Assembly (NCBI RefSeq): GCF_000744655.1
Contig: NZ_JQMJ01000004.1
Location: 1,922,001-1,986,000 of the forward strand
Length of the DNA stretch: 64,000 nucleotides
Source: Streptacidiphilus rugosus AM-16
GTDB lineage: Bacteria; Actinomycetota; Actinomycetes; Streptomycetales; Streptomycetaceae
Direction: 5' to 3'
The notes under the pieces: model-generated
Databases searched by the model: none
Told to the model about the DNA's origin: nothing
The model's input: the letters and a program-made list of their open reading frames with translations, nothing else
Shown: positions 43,232 to 51,993 of the stretch, one piece after another
Numbering within the stretch: the first letter of the stretch is position 1
Layout: every line of letters starts with the position of its first letter
Program-made: the position numbers and the translations under genes

Positions 43232-44743
43232 GTGCCGCCGACCGAACGGCGGGCGGAGGGGACGCTGCGACAGGCTCTGGGAGGGCTGACGACGCGCGGC
43301 CGCTGCTTCCTGGCCGCGGGGCTGACCGCCGTCTTCTGCTCCTACCTGCTCGGCCAGTTCGCGCTGATGCGGGTCGGCCTGCTGCTGGCGGCGCTGCCGC
43401 TGTTCAGCGTCGCGCTGCTGGTCCGCACCCGCTACCGGGTGGCCAGCGGGCGGCGACTGTCGCCCTCGCGCACCCCGGCCGGCCAGGAGGCACGGGTCCA
43501 CCTGCGGGTCGACAACGTCTCGCGGGTGCCCACCGGGCTGCTGATGCTGGAGGACCGCGTCCCCTACGTGCTGGGCCCGCGTCCGCGCTTCGTGCTGGAC
43601 AGGGTCGAGCCGCGCGGACACCGGGAGGTGTCCTACCGGGTCCGCTCCGACCTGCGCGGACGCTACCCGCTCGGGCCGCTGCAGCTGCGGCTGGGCGACC
43701 CGTTCGGGCTCTGCGAGCTGACCCGCTCGTTCACCGCCTCCGACCTGCTCACGGTCGTCCCGCAGGTGCAGTCGCTGCCGCCGGTCAAGCTGACCGGCGA
43801 GTGGGCGGGCTTCGGCGACAGCCAGGCCCGCGCGGTGGCGCTGGCCGGCGAGGACGACGTGGTGCCGCGCGAGTACCGGCACGGCGACGACCTGCGCCGG
43901 GTGCACTGGCGTTCCACCGCCAAGTACGGCGAGCTGATGGTGCGCCGCGAGGAGCAGCCGCTGCGTCACCACGCCACGGTGCTGCTGGACACCCGCAGCC
44001 GCGGGCACCGCGGCTCGGGCCCGGCCTCCTCCTTCGAGTGGGCGGTCAGCGCCGCCGCGTCGATCGCGCTGCACCTGCTGCAGCTCGGCTACGAGGTGCG
44101 GCTGCTGACCGACACCGGCGAGCAGGTGACCGCCGCCGGGGCGCTGAGCGCGGGCGGCAGCGCCACCGAGGCGGCCGGTCTGCTGCTGGACCAGCTGGCC
44201 GTGGTCGAGTTCTCCGATGGCTCGGGTCTCTCCCGGGCGGAGGAGGTGCTGCGCCTGGGCGGCGAGGGCCTGCTGGTGGCGATCCTGGGCAGTCTGGACG
44301 AAGAGAAGCTGGCCGAGCTGTCCCGGCTGCGGCGCCGCTCGGGCTCCGCCGTGGCGCTGCTGCTCGACACCGACAGCTGGACGCTGCTGCGCGGCATCGG
44401 CGGCGCGGCCAACGGCGGCTCCGGCAACGGGAGCGGCGCCGGCCAGGGTCACGAGCACGGCAACGGCCAGACGGGCGCCGCGGGCGCCGGATCGGGGAAC
44501 GGCTCGGCCGGCGAGGAGCCGGTCGACGCGCGCGAGCGGCACCAGCGGCTGCTGCGCGAGGCCGGCTGGCGGGTGCTGCCCGCCCAGTCCGGCGACTCGC
44601 TGCCCGAGCTGTGGCGGCTGCTCGGCCGCGCCGGCGGCGCGGGCGCGGGCTCCCGCCCGCCCCGCCACCCGGCCACGACGCCGGCCACCGCCACGACGGA
44701 CGGCCGGAGCACCGCCACGCGCACGACCGACGGGGGATCGTGA
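43232..44743 (+). CDS. DUF58 domain protein (MoxR partner, vWA-like)
   Basis: 503-residue protein with two membrane segments near the N-terminus (about residues 25-60), a beta-rich middle and the DUF58 motif HGDDLRRVHWRSTAKYGELMVRREEQ (about 224-249). The vWA-like domain after it starts ATVLLDTRSRG. A Gly/Asn-rich insertion (about residues 393-430) and a Thr/Pro-rich tail are probably disordered. GTG 43232 begins 2 bases after moxR; the transglutaminase gene follows 1 base after its stop. Function is inferred from the conserved trio only. Confidence 0.88.
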   Translation: MPPTERRAEGTLRQALGGLTTRGRCFLAAGLTAVFCSYLLGQFALMRVGLLLAALPLFSVALLVRTRYRVASGRRLSPSRTPAGQEARVHLRVDNVSRVPTGLLMLEDRVPYVLGPRPRFVLDRVEPRGHREVSYRVRSDLRGRYPLGPLQLRLGDPFGLCELTRSFTASDLLTVVPQVQSLPPVKLTGEWAGFGDSQARAVALAGEDDVVPREYRHGDDLRRVHWRSTAKYGELMVRREEQPLRHHATVLLDTRSRGHRGSGPASSFEWAVSAAASIALHLLQLGYEVRLLTDTGEQVTAAGALSAGGSATEAAGLLLDQLAVVEFSDGSGLSRAEEVLRLGGEGLLVAILGSLDEEKLAELSRLRRRSGSAVALLLDTDSWTLLRGIGGAANGGSGNGSGAGQGHEHGNGQTGAAGAGSGNGSAGEEPVDARERHQRLLREAGWRVLPAQSGDSLPELWRLLGRAGGAGAGSRPPRHPATTPATATTDGRSTATRTTDGGS

Positions 44744-44744
44744 G

Positions 44745-47138
44745 ATGAACGCCCGCACGCGGATCGCCCTGACCGCCGCAGCGGCCACGGTACTGACGGC
44801 GACCTGCCTGTGGCCGCTGGTCCAGCCGACCAGCTGGCTCGTCGGGGCGACCTTCCTGCTCCTGCTGCTGACCTGCACCGGCGTGCTGGCACGGCGGCTG
44901 TCGCTGCCGCGCCCGCTGGTGCTGCTGGCGCAGGCGCTGGTCGCGGTGCTGCTGCTGACCGTCTTCTTCGCCGGCGACGTGGCGCTCTTCCACGTACTGC
45001 CGGGTCCCGGCGCGCTGAGCCGGCTCTGGAGCATCGCCGCCTCCGGCGCGGACGACATGTCGCACTTCAGCACGCCGGCCCCGGCCACGGTCGGGCTTCG
45101 GCTGCTGCTGACGCTGACGGTGCTGGGTATCGGCCTGCTGGTCGACGCGGTCGCGGTCACCTACCAGCGCGTCGCCCTCGCCGGTCTGCCGCTGCTCACG
45201 CTCTACGCGGTGGGCACCGGCATCCACCCGCACGGGCCGATCTGGCTGTGGTTCCTCCTCTCCGCCTTCGGCTTCCTGACCCTGCTCATGGCCGAGGGGC
45301 GGGACCGGGTCGCCCGCTGGGGCCGGATCTTCCACGGCAGCGCCGGGACCATGGCCGGTGAGAGCACCAGCCCGCTCACCGCCTCCGGCGCCCGCATCTC
45401 GGTCCTCGCGGTGATCACCGGTCTGCTGCTGCCGCTGATGATGCCCTCCGTGGGCACCGGCATCGTGGCCGACTTCGGCGGGGGCGGCAGCGGCCCCGGC
45501 AACGGCAACGGCGTCATCACCGCCGTCGACCCGCTGGCCTCGCTCGCCGTCAGCCTGCAGCAGAACGTGCCGATGCCGGTGCTCAGCTACCGCTCCACCT
45601 CGAACGACCCCGGCGACCAGTACCTGCGGATCGTCGACCTGTCCCAGTTCAACGGCGTCTCCTGGAGCACCGGCACCCAGCGGGCGCTCAGCCTGCCGGC
45701 CTCCCTCGGCACCCCGCAGGACCTCGCGTCCTGGGTGCAGCGCACCCAGGTCAGGACCGAGATCACGACCCAGCTGGGCTACGTGCAGCAGTGGCTGCCG
45801 ATGCCGTACCCGGCGACCGGGCTGAAGGTCCAGGGCGACTGGCGCTGGGAACCCGAGGGCCGCACGGTCATCGGCGGCAGCAGCAACCAGACCGCGGCCG
45901 ACCTCGACTACCTGGTGGACAGCCTCGCGCTGCACCCGAGCCAGGAACAGCTGCGCAACGCGGGCCCGGCCCCGGACCAGATCAAGCACAACTACCTGGC
46001 CCTGCCGCCGGACCTGCCACCGGTGGTGGCCGCGACGGCGCGGTCGGTGACCGCGGGCGCCTCCAGCGACATCGACAAGGCGCTGGCCCTGCAGGACTGG
46101 TTCACCGGCGGCAGCTTCGCCTACGACACCAAGGTCCCGGTGAGCACCGGCCCGAACGCGCTGGCCGACTTCCTGGCCCGCAAGCGGGGCTTCTGCGTGC
46201 ACTTCGCCTCGGCGATGGCCGCGATGGCGCGCAGCCTCGGCATCCCCTCGCGGGTCGCGGTCGGCTTCGCCCCCGGTCGCCAGCAGCAGGACGGCAGCTG
46301 GCTGGTCTCCACCACGAACGCGCACGCCTGGCCGGAGCTGTACTTCAACGGCGTCGGCTGGCTGCGCTTCGAGCCCACCCCGACCATCGGCTTCGCGCCC
46401 GGTTACGTCGCCGCTGCACCGCAGGCGACCAGCAACCCCACCATCGGGGCGACCGCCACGGCGGGGGCGCAGCCGAGCAGTTCCTCGCACAGCCTGGCCT
46501 GCACCACGCTGGAGCGCCACCTCGGCGACTGCGGCGCCGACCAGGGTTCCCTGGGAGTCCACCACAGCCAGTCCCCGCTGTCGCTGACCTCGCCGCTGGG
46601 CCTGGCCGGCTGGGCACTGGTCGGGCTGCTGCTGGTCCTGCTGCTGGTGCCGATGCTGTGGCGGCTGCGGGCCCGCCGGACCAGGCTGCGGCGCAGCCCG
46701 GCCGGCGGGGCCGGTCCGACCACGCTGACCGAGCAGCAGGTGCTGGCGGCCTGGCGCGAGTTGATCGACACCGCCTGGGACCTGGGCATCCCGCCCGACG
46801 CCGCCGAGACGCCCCGGCACACGGCGTCCAGGATCACCGAGCTCGGCGAGCTCGCTCCCGGCCCGAGCGCGGCGGCGGGACGGCTCGCCCTGGCCACCGA
46901 GCAGGTGCTGTACGCACCGGAGATCTCCGTGCGGCTGTCGCTGCGCCAGGACGTCCGGGAGGTCAGGGACGGGCTGGCGGCCAGGTCCGACCGGCGGACC
47001 AGGGTCAGGGCGGTCGTGCTGCCGCCCTCCTCGTCCCGGCTCTACCGCGGCCTGTGGCGGCGGACCCGGGCCAGGATCGCGGACACGACCCGACGCGGGG
47101 CCGCGGCCCTGAGGAACGGACTGCGCCTCCGGCGCTAG
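44745..47138 (+). CDS. Membrane-bound transglutaminase-like protein (TgpA/DUF3488)
   Basis: 797-residue membrane protein. About six N-terminal helices (DUF3488/TgpA_N), an extracytoplasmic transglutaminase-like domain, one C-terminal helix (about 620-640) and a cytoplasmic DUF4129-type tail can be recognised. The catalytic Cys484 lies in RGFCVHFASAM and His527 in NAHAWPELYF. The third position, Asp in many relatives, is Glu543 (RFEPTP). Last gene of the MoxR-DUF58-transglutaminase operon. The substrate is unknown; a cell-envelope protein cross-linking or protease role is possible. Confidence 0.9.
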   Translation: MNARTRIALTAAAATVLTATCLWPLVQPTSWLVGATFLLLLLTCTGVLARRLSLPRPLVLLAQALVAVLLLTVFFAGDVALFHVLPGPGALSRLWSIAASGADDMSHFSTPAPATVGLRLLLTLTVLGIGLLVDAVAVTYQRVALAGLPLLTLYAVGTGIHPHGPIWLWFLLSAFGFLTLLMAEGRDRVARWGRIFHGSAGTMAGESTSPLTASGARISVLAVITGLLLPLMMPSVGTGIVADFGGGGSGPGNGNGVITAVDPLASLAVSLQQNVPMPVLSYRSTSNDPGDQYLRIVDLSQFNGVSWSTGTQRALSLPASLGTPQDLASWVQRTQVRTEITTQLGYVQQWLPMPYPATGLKVQGDWRWEPEGRTVIGGSSNQTAADLDYLVDSLALHPSQEQLRNAGPAPDQIKHNYLALPPDLPPVVAATARSVTAGASSDIDKALALQDWFTGGSFAYDTKVPVSTGPNALADFLARKRGFCVHFASAMAAMARSLGIPSRVAVGFAPGRQQQDGSWLVSTTNAHAWPELYFNGVGWLRFEPTPTIGFAPGYVAAAPQATSNPTIGATATAGAQPSSSSHSLACTTLERHLGDCGADQGSLGVHHSQSPLSLTSPLGLAGWALVGLLLVLLLVPMLWRLRARRTRLRRSPAGGAGPTTLTEQQVLAAWRELIDTAWDLGIPPDAAETPRHTASRITELGELAPGPSAAAGRLALATEQVLYAPEISVRLSLRQDVREVRDGLAARSDRRTRVRAVVLPPSSSRLYRGLWRRTRARIADTTRRGAAALRNGLRLRR

Positions 47139-47152
47139 GACCCTTCCAGCCG

Positions 47153-47190
47153 CGGCGCCCGGCACGGTCGGCCGACCGTGCCGGGCGCCG
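47153..47190. terminator. Perfect 19+19 palindrome between convergent genes
   Basis: CGGCGCCCGGCACGGTCGG (47153-47171) is followed at once by its exact reverse complement (47172-47190). It lies between the ends of the transglutaminase and SGNH-hydrolase genes and would act in both directions. Confidence 0.85.
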
Positions 47191-47194
47191 GTGA

Positions 47195-48856
47195 CTATCC
47201 GTGCAGGTAGACGATGCCGAGCTTGGTCAGCTGCCACTGCTGGCCCGCGGCGCCGGTGTCGGGCTGCAGGACGGTGATGTGGTTGCCGGCCGAGTCGGTG
47301 GCGCCGGTGCCGAGGGTGAGCACCATGCCGGTGTTCTGCGAGTCGGCGATCTCGTAGGTGCCGTAGCCCGCGGGCTTGAAGACCCAGTGCTGGTTGCCGC
47401 CGCCGTTGCAGCCCCACTGCTCCAGCGTGGTGCCGGCCGCGGTGCTCGCGCCGGTGGCGTCCAGGCACATGTCGCGGTTGCCGCTGAAGTCCAGTTCGTA
47501 GCTGCCGCCGGACTTGACCTCGAAGACGAAGGACTCGTTCAGTCCGCCGGCCGCGGGATAGGTGATGGCCGGTCGGCCGTTGGTGCTGTCGCCGTAGCTG
47601 CCGCCGCCGGAGAAGTCGAGCACCTGGCCGTTGGCCTTGTTGGTCAGCTGGTACCAGGCGCCGTCCTCGGGGATGTCGCCGAAGGAGGCGACGCCGGGGT
47701 TCAACGGCATGATCGTGGTGCCGTCCTGCTGGTCCAGGGTGCAGTAGGCCTCCTGCTGCGCGGGCTGGTCGTAGAAGTCCGCGAGGCAGGCCCCCTCCGC
47801 CTTGTAGCCGGCCACGCGCGGGTGGTACGACTGCCGGACCTCGTCGGTGCACAGGCCGGCGACGCCGATCGACTGGTCGCAGCCGTTGCGGGTGAGCTCG
47901 CCGACGTCGATGACGTCACCGTTGATGTACTCGTACGGCGAGCTGGTCCACTCGGCACAGACCTCGTGCCCGTAGGAGACCCGGCGCTGGTCCAGGAACC
48001 GCACTCCTGGCACGGCCTCGGCGGCCGCCCGCTCGGTGTCGTCCAGCTGCGGCACGACCCAGTTGTGGGCCCAGGCGGCGTCCTCGGGGAAGCCGGGGCA
48101 GCCCTGGGCGACCTTGGCCGCGTAGGTGTTGCTGCGGATGTCCGGGGTGATCGGGGTGAAGTACGAGTTCACCACCAGCTGGTAGGAGCCGTCCGCGTAG
48201 CCGGCGTTCCGCATGGTCTGCCGGATGTCGGTCAGCGCCGCCTCGACCTTGGGCAGCACCGCCTTGGCACGGGCGGTGATGGCCGCGCTGCCGATGGTGT
48301 CCCGGCAGCCCTTGGACTGCGGGATCGGGAAGTACGCGGTCAGGCAGGAGACGACGATGCCGGTGAAGTCGAAGTCGTCGTTGGCGCCGATGGTCACCAC
48401 GACCATCTTGACGTTGTAGTTCGCTGCGGTCTGGGCCAGCTGGACGTCCTGCTTCGGCTCGCCGTAGTCACCCCCGCCCGGCCCGGTGATCTTGGCGAGG
48501 GTCGGGTCGGAGGTCAGGTCCCCGGTCTGCGCGCCGGAACAGGCGAGGTCGATCGGGGTGACGCCGGTGATGCCGGTGTCGAAGATCAGCGACTGGTTGT
48601 GCCGGTGGCAGAAGTCCTTGGGACCGTCGGTGCCGGCCATGTACGCGTCGCTGGTGTCGGTGCCGGCGCCCTCGCCGGAGATCGCACTGTCACCCATCGA
48701 GACGATGGCGGCGGGACGGGTGTCGGTCCCGGTGGCCGCGGCTGGTTGCGCGGCGACCGTGCCCATGCCGCCGACGAGCGCGCAGACCGCGGAGGCGGCG
48801 AACGCGGCCCGGATTCTGAGCGTGGTCGTGCGGGCTGACCTGGCAGATCTGGTCAC
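47195..48856 (-). CDS. Secreted SGNH/GDSL hydrolase with C-terminal ricin-type lectin domain
   Basis: 553-residue secreted esterase/lipase-like protein. A signal peptide (about 1-42, ending AAAT) is followed by an SGNH hydrolase: nucleophile block SMGDSAISGEG (Ser57), GANDDFDF (Asn block) and SYHPRVAGY (His345). The last about 150 residues form a ricin-B-type beta-trefoil with LEQWGCNGGGNQHW and QQWQL, suggesting carbohydrate binding. Substrate unknown; a wall or plant polysaccharide ester is plausible. GTG 48856 has AGGAG 7 bases upstream. Confidence 0.87.
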   Translation of the reverse strand: MTRSARSARTTTLRIRAAFAASAVCALVGGMGTVAAQPAAATGTDTRPAAIVSMGDSAISGEGAGTDTSDAYMAGTDGPKDFCHRHNQSLIFDTGITGVTPIDLACSGAQTGDLTSDPTLAKITGPGGGDYGEPKQDVQLAQTAANYNVKMVVVTIGANDDFDFTGIVVSCLTAYFPIPQSKGCRDTIGSAAITARAKAVLPKVEAALTDIRQTMRNAGYADGSYQLVVNSYFTPITPDIRSNTYAAKVAQGCPGFPEDAAWAHNWVVPQLDDTERAAAEAVPGVRFLDQRRVSYGHEVCAEWTSSPYEYINGDVIDVGELTRNGCDQSIGVAGLCTDEVRQSYHPRVAGYKAEGACLADFYDQPAQQEAYCTLDQQDGTTIMPLNPGVASFGDIPEDGAWYQLTNKANGQVLDFSGGGSYGDSTNGRPAITYPAAGGLNESFVFEVKSGGSYELDFSGNRDMCLDATGASTAAGTTLEQWGCNGGGNQHWVFKPAGYGTYEIADSQNTGMVLTLGTGATDSAGNHITVLQPDTGAAGQQWQLTKLGIVYLHG

Positions 48857-48900
48857 ACAGAGCTCCTGAGGGTGGACGGGGAGTGCCCGGATCGCCCCTC

Positions 48901-48929
48901 AGCGTAGGTACCCATAGGTAACTTAACAA
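48901..48929 (-). promoter_or_regulatory. Promoter of the SGNH hydrolase gene
   Basis: TTGTTA (48929-48924) and TACGCT (48906-48901) on the minus strand are 17 bases apart, about 45 bases ahead of the GTG start. The flanking region is locally AT-rich. Confidence 0.55.
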
Positions 48930-48964
48930 GAGCCATGCTCATGTTTTCTGCTGCGAGCACAACA

Positions 48965-49002
48965 AGGAGCGGGCCCCGGAGTCTCCTCCGGGGCCCGCTC
49001 CT
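48965..49002 (-). terminator. 17-bp terminator hairpin downstream of DUF3040 gene
   Basis: Arms 48965-48981 and 48986-49002 pair perfectly (loop TCTC). Reading the minus strand, the hairpin is followed by TTGTTGT, a real U-rich tract, uncommon in this window. It ends the DUF3040 transcript just before the SGNH promoter. Confidence 0.88.
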
Positions 49003-49028
49003 GTACGTCTGTTGCCGGTCCGCGTCGC

Positions 49029-49421
49029 TCAGAAGCCGCCGCGCTGCTGCTCCTGACGCCGATGCCAGCGTTGCTCCATCCGGTCGACGACACTGCCGCT
49101 GCGCCGGCGCCGCATCGGCGCTCCGGTCCGCGGATCCACCAGGGCCAGGCGCGGGATCCGCCGCCAGGCGGTGATCCCGAAGACCGCACCCGCGAGCATC
49201 AGCACGAAACCGCCGACGCTCACCCACTGCTGATGCAGGAAGAGGCCTCCCATCAGCAGGCCGACGCCCACCACGAAGCCCGCCGCCGAGGCGTAGACGG
49301 CCCGACGGGTCCGCGTGCGCAGCCCGCTGCCCTCAAGCGCCGTCGCGAACTTCGGGTCCTCGGCGTACAGCGCTCGCTCCATCTGCTCAAGCAGACGCTG
49401 CTCGTGCTCCGAGAGCGGCAC
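49029..49421 (-). CDS. DUF3040 family membrane protein
   Basis: 130-residue protein of unknown function. The hallmark start PLSEHEQRLLEQMERALYAE (residues 2-21) is followed by DPKFATALEG, two adjacent membrane helices (about 45-62 and 66-85) and a basic C-terminus. DUF3040 proteins are abundant in actinobacteria and often lie near division or DNA-repair genes, as here next to dinB; their role is not known. Confidence 0.92.
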   Translation of the reverse strand: MPLSEHEQRLLEQMERALYAEDPKFATALEGSGLRTRTRRAVYASAAGFVVGVGLLMGGLFLHQQWVSVGGFVLMLAGAVFGITAWRRIPRLALVDPRTGAPMRRRRSGSVVDRMEQRWHRRQEQQRGGF

Positions 49422-49586
49422 GTCGTCCTCCTCATCTGGCCGCCGAAGGCGGGGTCACCGCCACCGGGGCGCCCACCCCGCCGCACTGCTTGATTCTCTT
49501 ACAGAGTTTTTTGATCTCGCTAGTGATGCGTGTATGCCCCGGGCGACCGGCCGTCATGCTTGCTGGCTTTACCCGAATCATACGGT

Positions 49587-50909
49587 TCAACCGGGGTTTT
49601 TGGAGGGTGGTGCCTGATGTGCGGCACCTCTCTCCTGACCTGCGCACTGACCTGCCGCGGGACGGTCGTGAACGCTCCGTCGTGACCGATCAACGGGTGA
49701 AGCGGTGGAGAAGTTTCCGGCAGCCCCCGGACCCGGCTGCGGACCGTGCCCCGACCCTCCCAGCAGGCTCGCCGGACGCACCGCTCCGAGGCCGAACTTG
49801 GCCTGCACCGCGTCGACCGTCCGCTCCAGCTCGGCCCAGCCGCGTTCCCGCTCCCCCAGGGCGAGCTGCTGCGGCCGCGCCCCCTCCGCCAGACCCTCCA
49901 CCCGCAGCCCGACCAGCCGGATCCTGGCCCGCCCCGGCGCCAGCCCCTGGAAGAGCGGGACCGCCGCCGCGTACAGGTCGCGCGCGAGGTCCACCGGCTC
50001 GGGGAGGCTGCGCGAACGGGTGACGGTCCGCAGATCGGCGAACCGCACCTTGACGGTGACGGTGCGCCCGGCCAGGCCGCCGGCACGCAGCCGCGCCGCG
50101 GCGGACTGGGCCAGCCCGAGCAGCGTGGTCCGGATCAGCTCGTGCTCGGCCGAGACGTCGGCGGGGAAGGTCCGCTCCCCGCCCAGGCTCCGCTCGGCCC
50201 GCTGCGGCACGACCGGCCGCGGGTCCTCGCCCCGGGCGAAGCGCGCGAGCTGGTCGCCGGCGGCGGCGCCGACGATCCGCCGCAGGGTCTGCGGCGGCGT
50301 CCCGGCGAGGTCCCCGACGGTGAGCAGCCCGAACCGTGTCAGCGCCTCCGCGGTACGGGGGCCCACGCCGGGCAGGGCGGAGGCCGCCAGCGGCAGCAGG
50401 AAGCCCTCCACCTCGGCCGGGCCCACGACCTTGACGCCGTCCGGCTTGGCGGCGACGGAGGCGAGCTTGGCGATCAGCTTGTTCGGTCCGACGCCGACGG
50501 ACAGCGCGAGACGCTGCTCGTCGCGGACCCGCCTGCGCAGCAGCTCCGCGAAGGCGCGCGGCCGCACGGGCACTCCGGCCAGGTCGAGGTACGCCTCGTC
50601 GAGCGAGACGGGCTCGACCCTGCGGGCGCAGGCGTGCAGGGCGGCCATGACACCGGCGGACACGAAGGCGTACTCGTCCAGGTCGGGCGGCACGACGACC
50701 AGGTCGGGACAGAGCCGCCGCGCCCGCACGACCGGCTGCCCGGACGCGACGCCCCGCGCCCGCGCCTCGTACGTCGCCGACATCACCACCCCCCGCGGCC
50801 CGGTCCCCCCGACCGCGACAGCCCTCCCCGCAAGCTCCGGCCTCCGCCGCTGCTCCACCGCGGCGTAGAACGCGTCCAGATCCGCGTGCACGATCACGAC
50901 GGGCCCCAT
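49587..50909 (-). CDS. dinB: DNA polymerase IV (Y family)
   Basis: 440-residue translesion polymerase. Catalytic motifs HADLDAFYAAVEQ (residues 8-20) and SLDEAYLDLAG are intact, followed by the helix-hairpin-helix (ALPGVGPRTAEAL) and little-finger domain. QQLALG near residue 348 resembles a sliding-clamp-binding motif, and about 60 extra residues of low complexity follow. No SOS box is visible upstream. It lies 280 bases downstream of a methyltransferase gene, across palindromic element copy D, and about 1.1 kb downstream of the SOS-linked dnaE2. Confidence 0.93.
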   Translation of the reverse strand: MGPVVIVHADLDAFYAAVEQRRRPELAGRAVAVGGTGPRGVVMSATYEARARGVASGQPVVRARRLCPDLVVVPPDLDEYAFVSAGVMAALHACARRVEPVSLDEAYLDLAGVPVRPRAFAELLRRRVRDEQRLALSVGVGPNKLIAKLASVAAKPDGVKVVGPAEVEGFLLPLAASALPGVGPRTAEALTRFGLLTVGDLAGTPPQTLRRIVGAAAGDQLARFARGEDPRPVVPQRAERSLGGERTFPADVSAEHELIRTTLLGLAQSAAARLRAGGLAGRTVTVKVRFADLRTVTRSRSLPEPVDLARDLYAAAVPLFQGLAPGRARIRLVGLRVEGLAEGARPQQLALGERERGWAELERTVDAVQAKFGLGAVRPASLLGGSGHGPQPGPGAAGNFSTASPVDRSRRSVHDRPAAGQCAGQERGAAHQAPPSKNPG

Positions 50910-51016
50910 ACGACTGCGCAGAGAACGCGTTGCACCACCAGGAGCGCGGGACTCTGCCGATCAGCGGCTCCGCCGCACGGGCGCGACAGGTCACAACGGA
51001 GGGCCCGCTGCACCAC

Positions 51017-51121
51017 CAGGGGCGCGGGGAACTGCGCGACAAGCCACCCCAGGTGGTGAGTCCCCGAACGTGCAGGGCCATCCGCACAGGGTGGTTTCTC
51101 GCGCAGTTCCCCGCGCCCCTG
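51017..51121. repeat. Long-armed palindromic intergenic element, copy D
   Basis: About 105 bp between the methyltransferase stop and the dinB start. Arms begin CAGGGGCGCGGGGAACTGCG (then CGACAAGCCACC) and GGTGGTTTCTCGCGCAGTTC (then CCCGCGCCCCTG). The centre is in the opposite orientation to copies A and C (its complement contains TGCGGATGGCCCTGC). A fragment of the left end, GCACCACCAGGAGCGCGGGA, is repeated about 77 bases upstream (50932-50951). Confidence 0.85.
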
Positions 51122-51188
51122 AGGTGGCACCTCGCCTGCAGAGGCTCCGCGCCCCTGGGCAGTGCCTGGTTGCTCGCCTGCGGAGCCG

Positions 51189-51923
51189 CTAGGCCTGCGC
51201 GAGCAGGTGGAGCTGGGTGGCCACGGCGTGGAAGGACGGGTCGTCGGAGGCCGCCTGCTCCAGGGCGAGGAGCGCGTCCAGCGCGCCCGGCTCGGTGTCG
51301 ACGAGGACGCCGGGGACCAGGTCGGCGAAAATGCGGACGCCGTGGACGGAGAGGACGGACAGCCCTGCCCCGTCTGCCAGAGCCCGGAGCTCCGCTCCGG
51401 TGAAGCGGCGCGGCGCGTCCGCCTTGTCGACGCCCGCCAGGGTCGCCTTCGCCTCGGCGAAGTGGCCGGAGAGGGCGCGGGCCAGGACCGCGCCGTTGCG
51501 GTTGGCGGCGAGCAGGCTGACCAGGCCGCCCGGGCGCAGCACCGCGGTGAGGTCGCGCAGCGACTCCGCCGGGTCGTCGACGACCTCCAGCACGCCGTGG
51601 CAGAGCACCGCGTCCACACTGCCGGGGGCGACCAGCTGGGCGAGGGTGTCCGTGTCGCCCTGTATCGCGCGGACCTGGCCGGTGACGCCGGCCTCCGCCG
51701 CGCGCCGTTCGAGCGCGAACAGGGCGTCGGGGCTGGGGTCGACGACGGTGACCCGGTGGCCCAGGCTCGCGACGGGCACGGCGAAGTTGCCGGTGCCGCC
51801 GCCGGTGTCCAGGACGTCCAGGACCGGGCGGCCGAGCTCCGCGGCCTGGCGGTCCAACGCCGTGCGCAGGACCTCCCACACCACAGCGGTCCGAAGGGCA
51901 CTGCGGGGACGCGTCGGGTACAC
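51189..51923 (-). CDS. Class I SAM-dependent methyltransferase
   Basis: 244-residue Rossmann-fold methyltransferase. The SAM-binding loop DTGGGTGNFAVP (about 40-51), VVDPSPDALFAL (acidic residue binding the SAM ribose) and a later LRPGGLVSLLAANRNG match the class. GTG 51923 has GAGGAG 7 bases upstream. Substrate unknown (could be a small molecule or quinone-like compound). It lies between dnaE2 and dinB in the same direction, but nothing ties it to DNA repair beyond position. Confidence 0.85.
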   Translation of the reverse strand: MYPTRPRSALRTAVVWEVLRTALDRQAAELGRPVLDVLDTGGGTGNFAVPVASLGHRVTVVDPSPDALFALERRAAEAGVTGQVRAIQGDTDTLAQLVAPGSVDAVLCHGVLEVVDDPAESLRDLTAVLRPGGLVSLLAANRNGAVLARALSGHFAEAKATLAGVDKADAPRRFTGAELRALADGAGLSVLSVHGVRIFADLVPGVLVDTEPGALDALLALEQAASDDPSFHAVATQLHLLAQA

Positions 51924-51993
51924 GGATGGGCTCCTCGGGTCGACTCTCCTGACCAACAGAGCCACCCTATTGCCTCCCACCGCTGGTCGGGCC

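Noticed and set aside
50910-51016. SOS box upstream of dinB
   Set aside because: No TCGAAC-N4-GTTCGA-like sequence is present in the gap before dinB; only repeat fragments were found.
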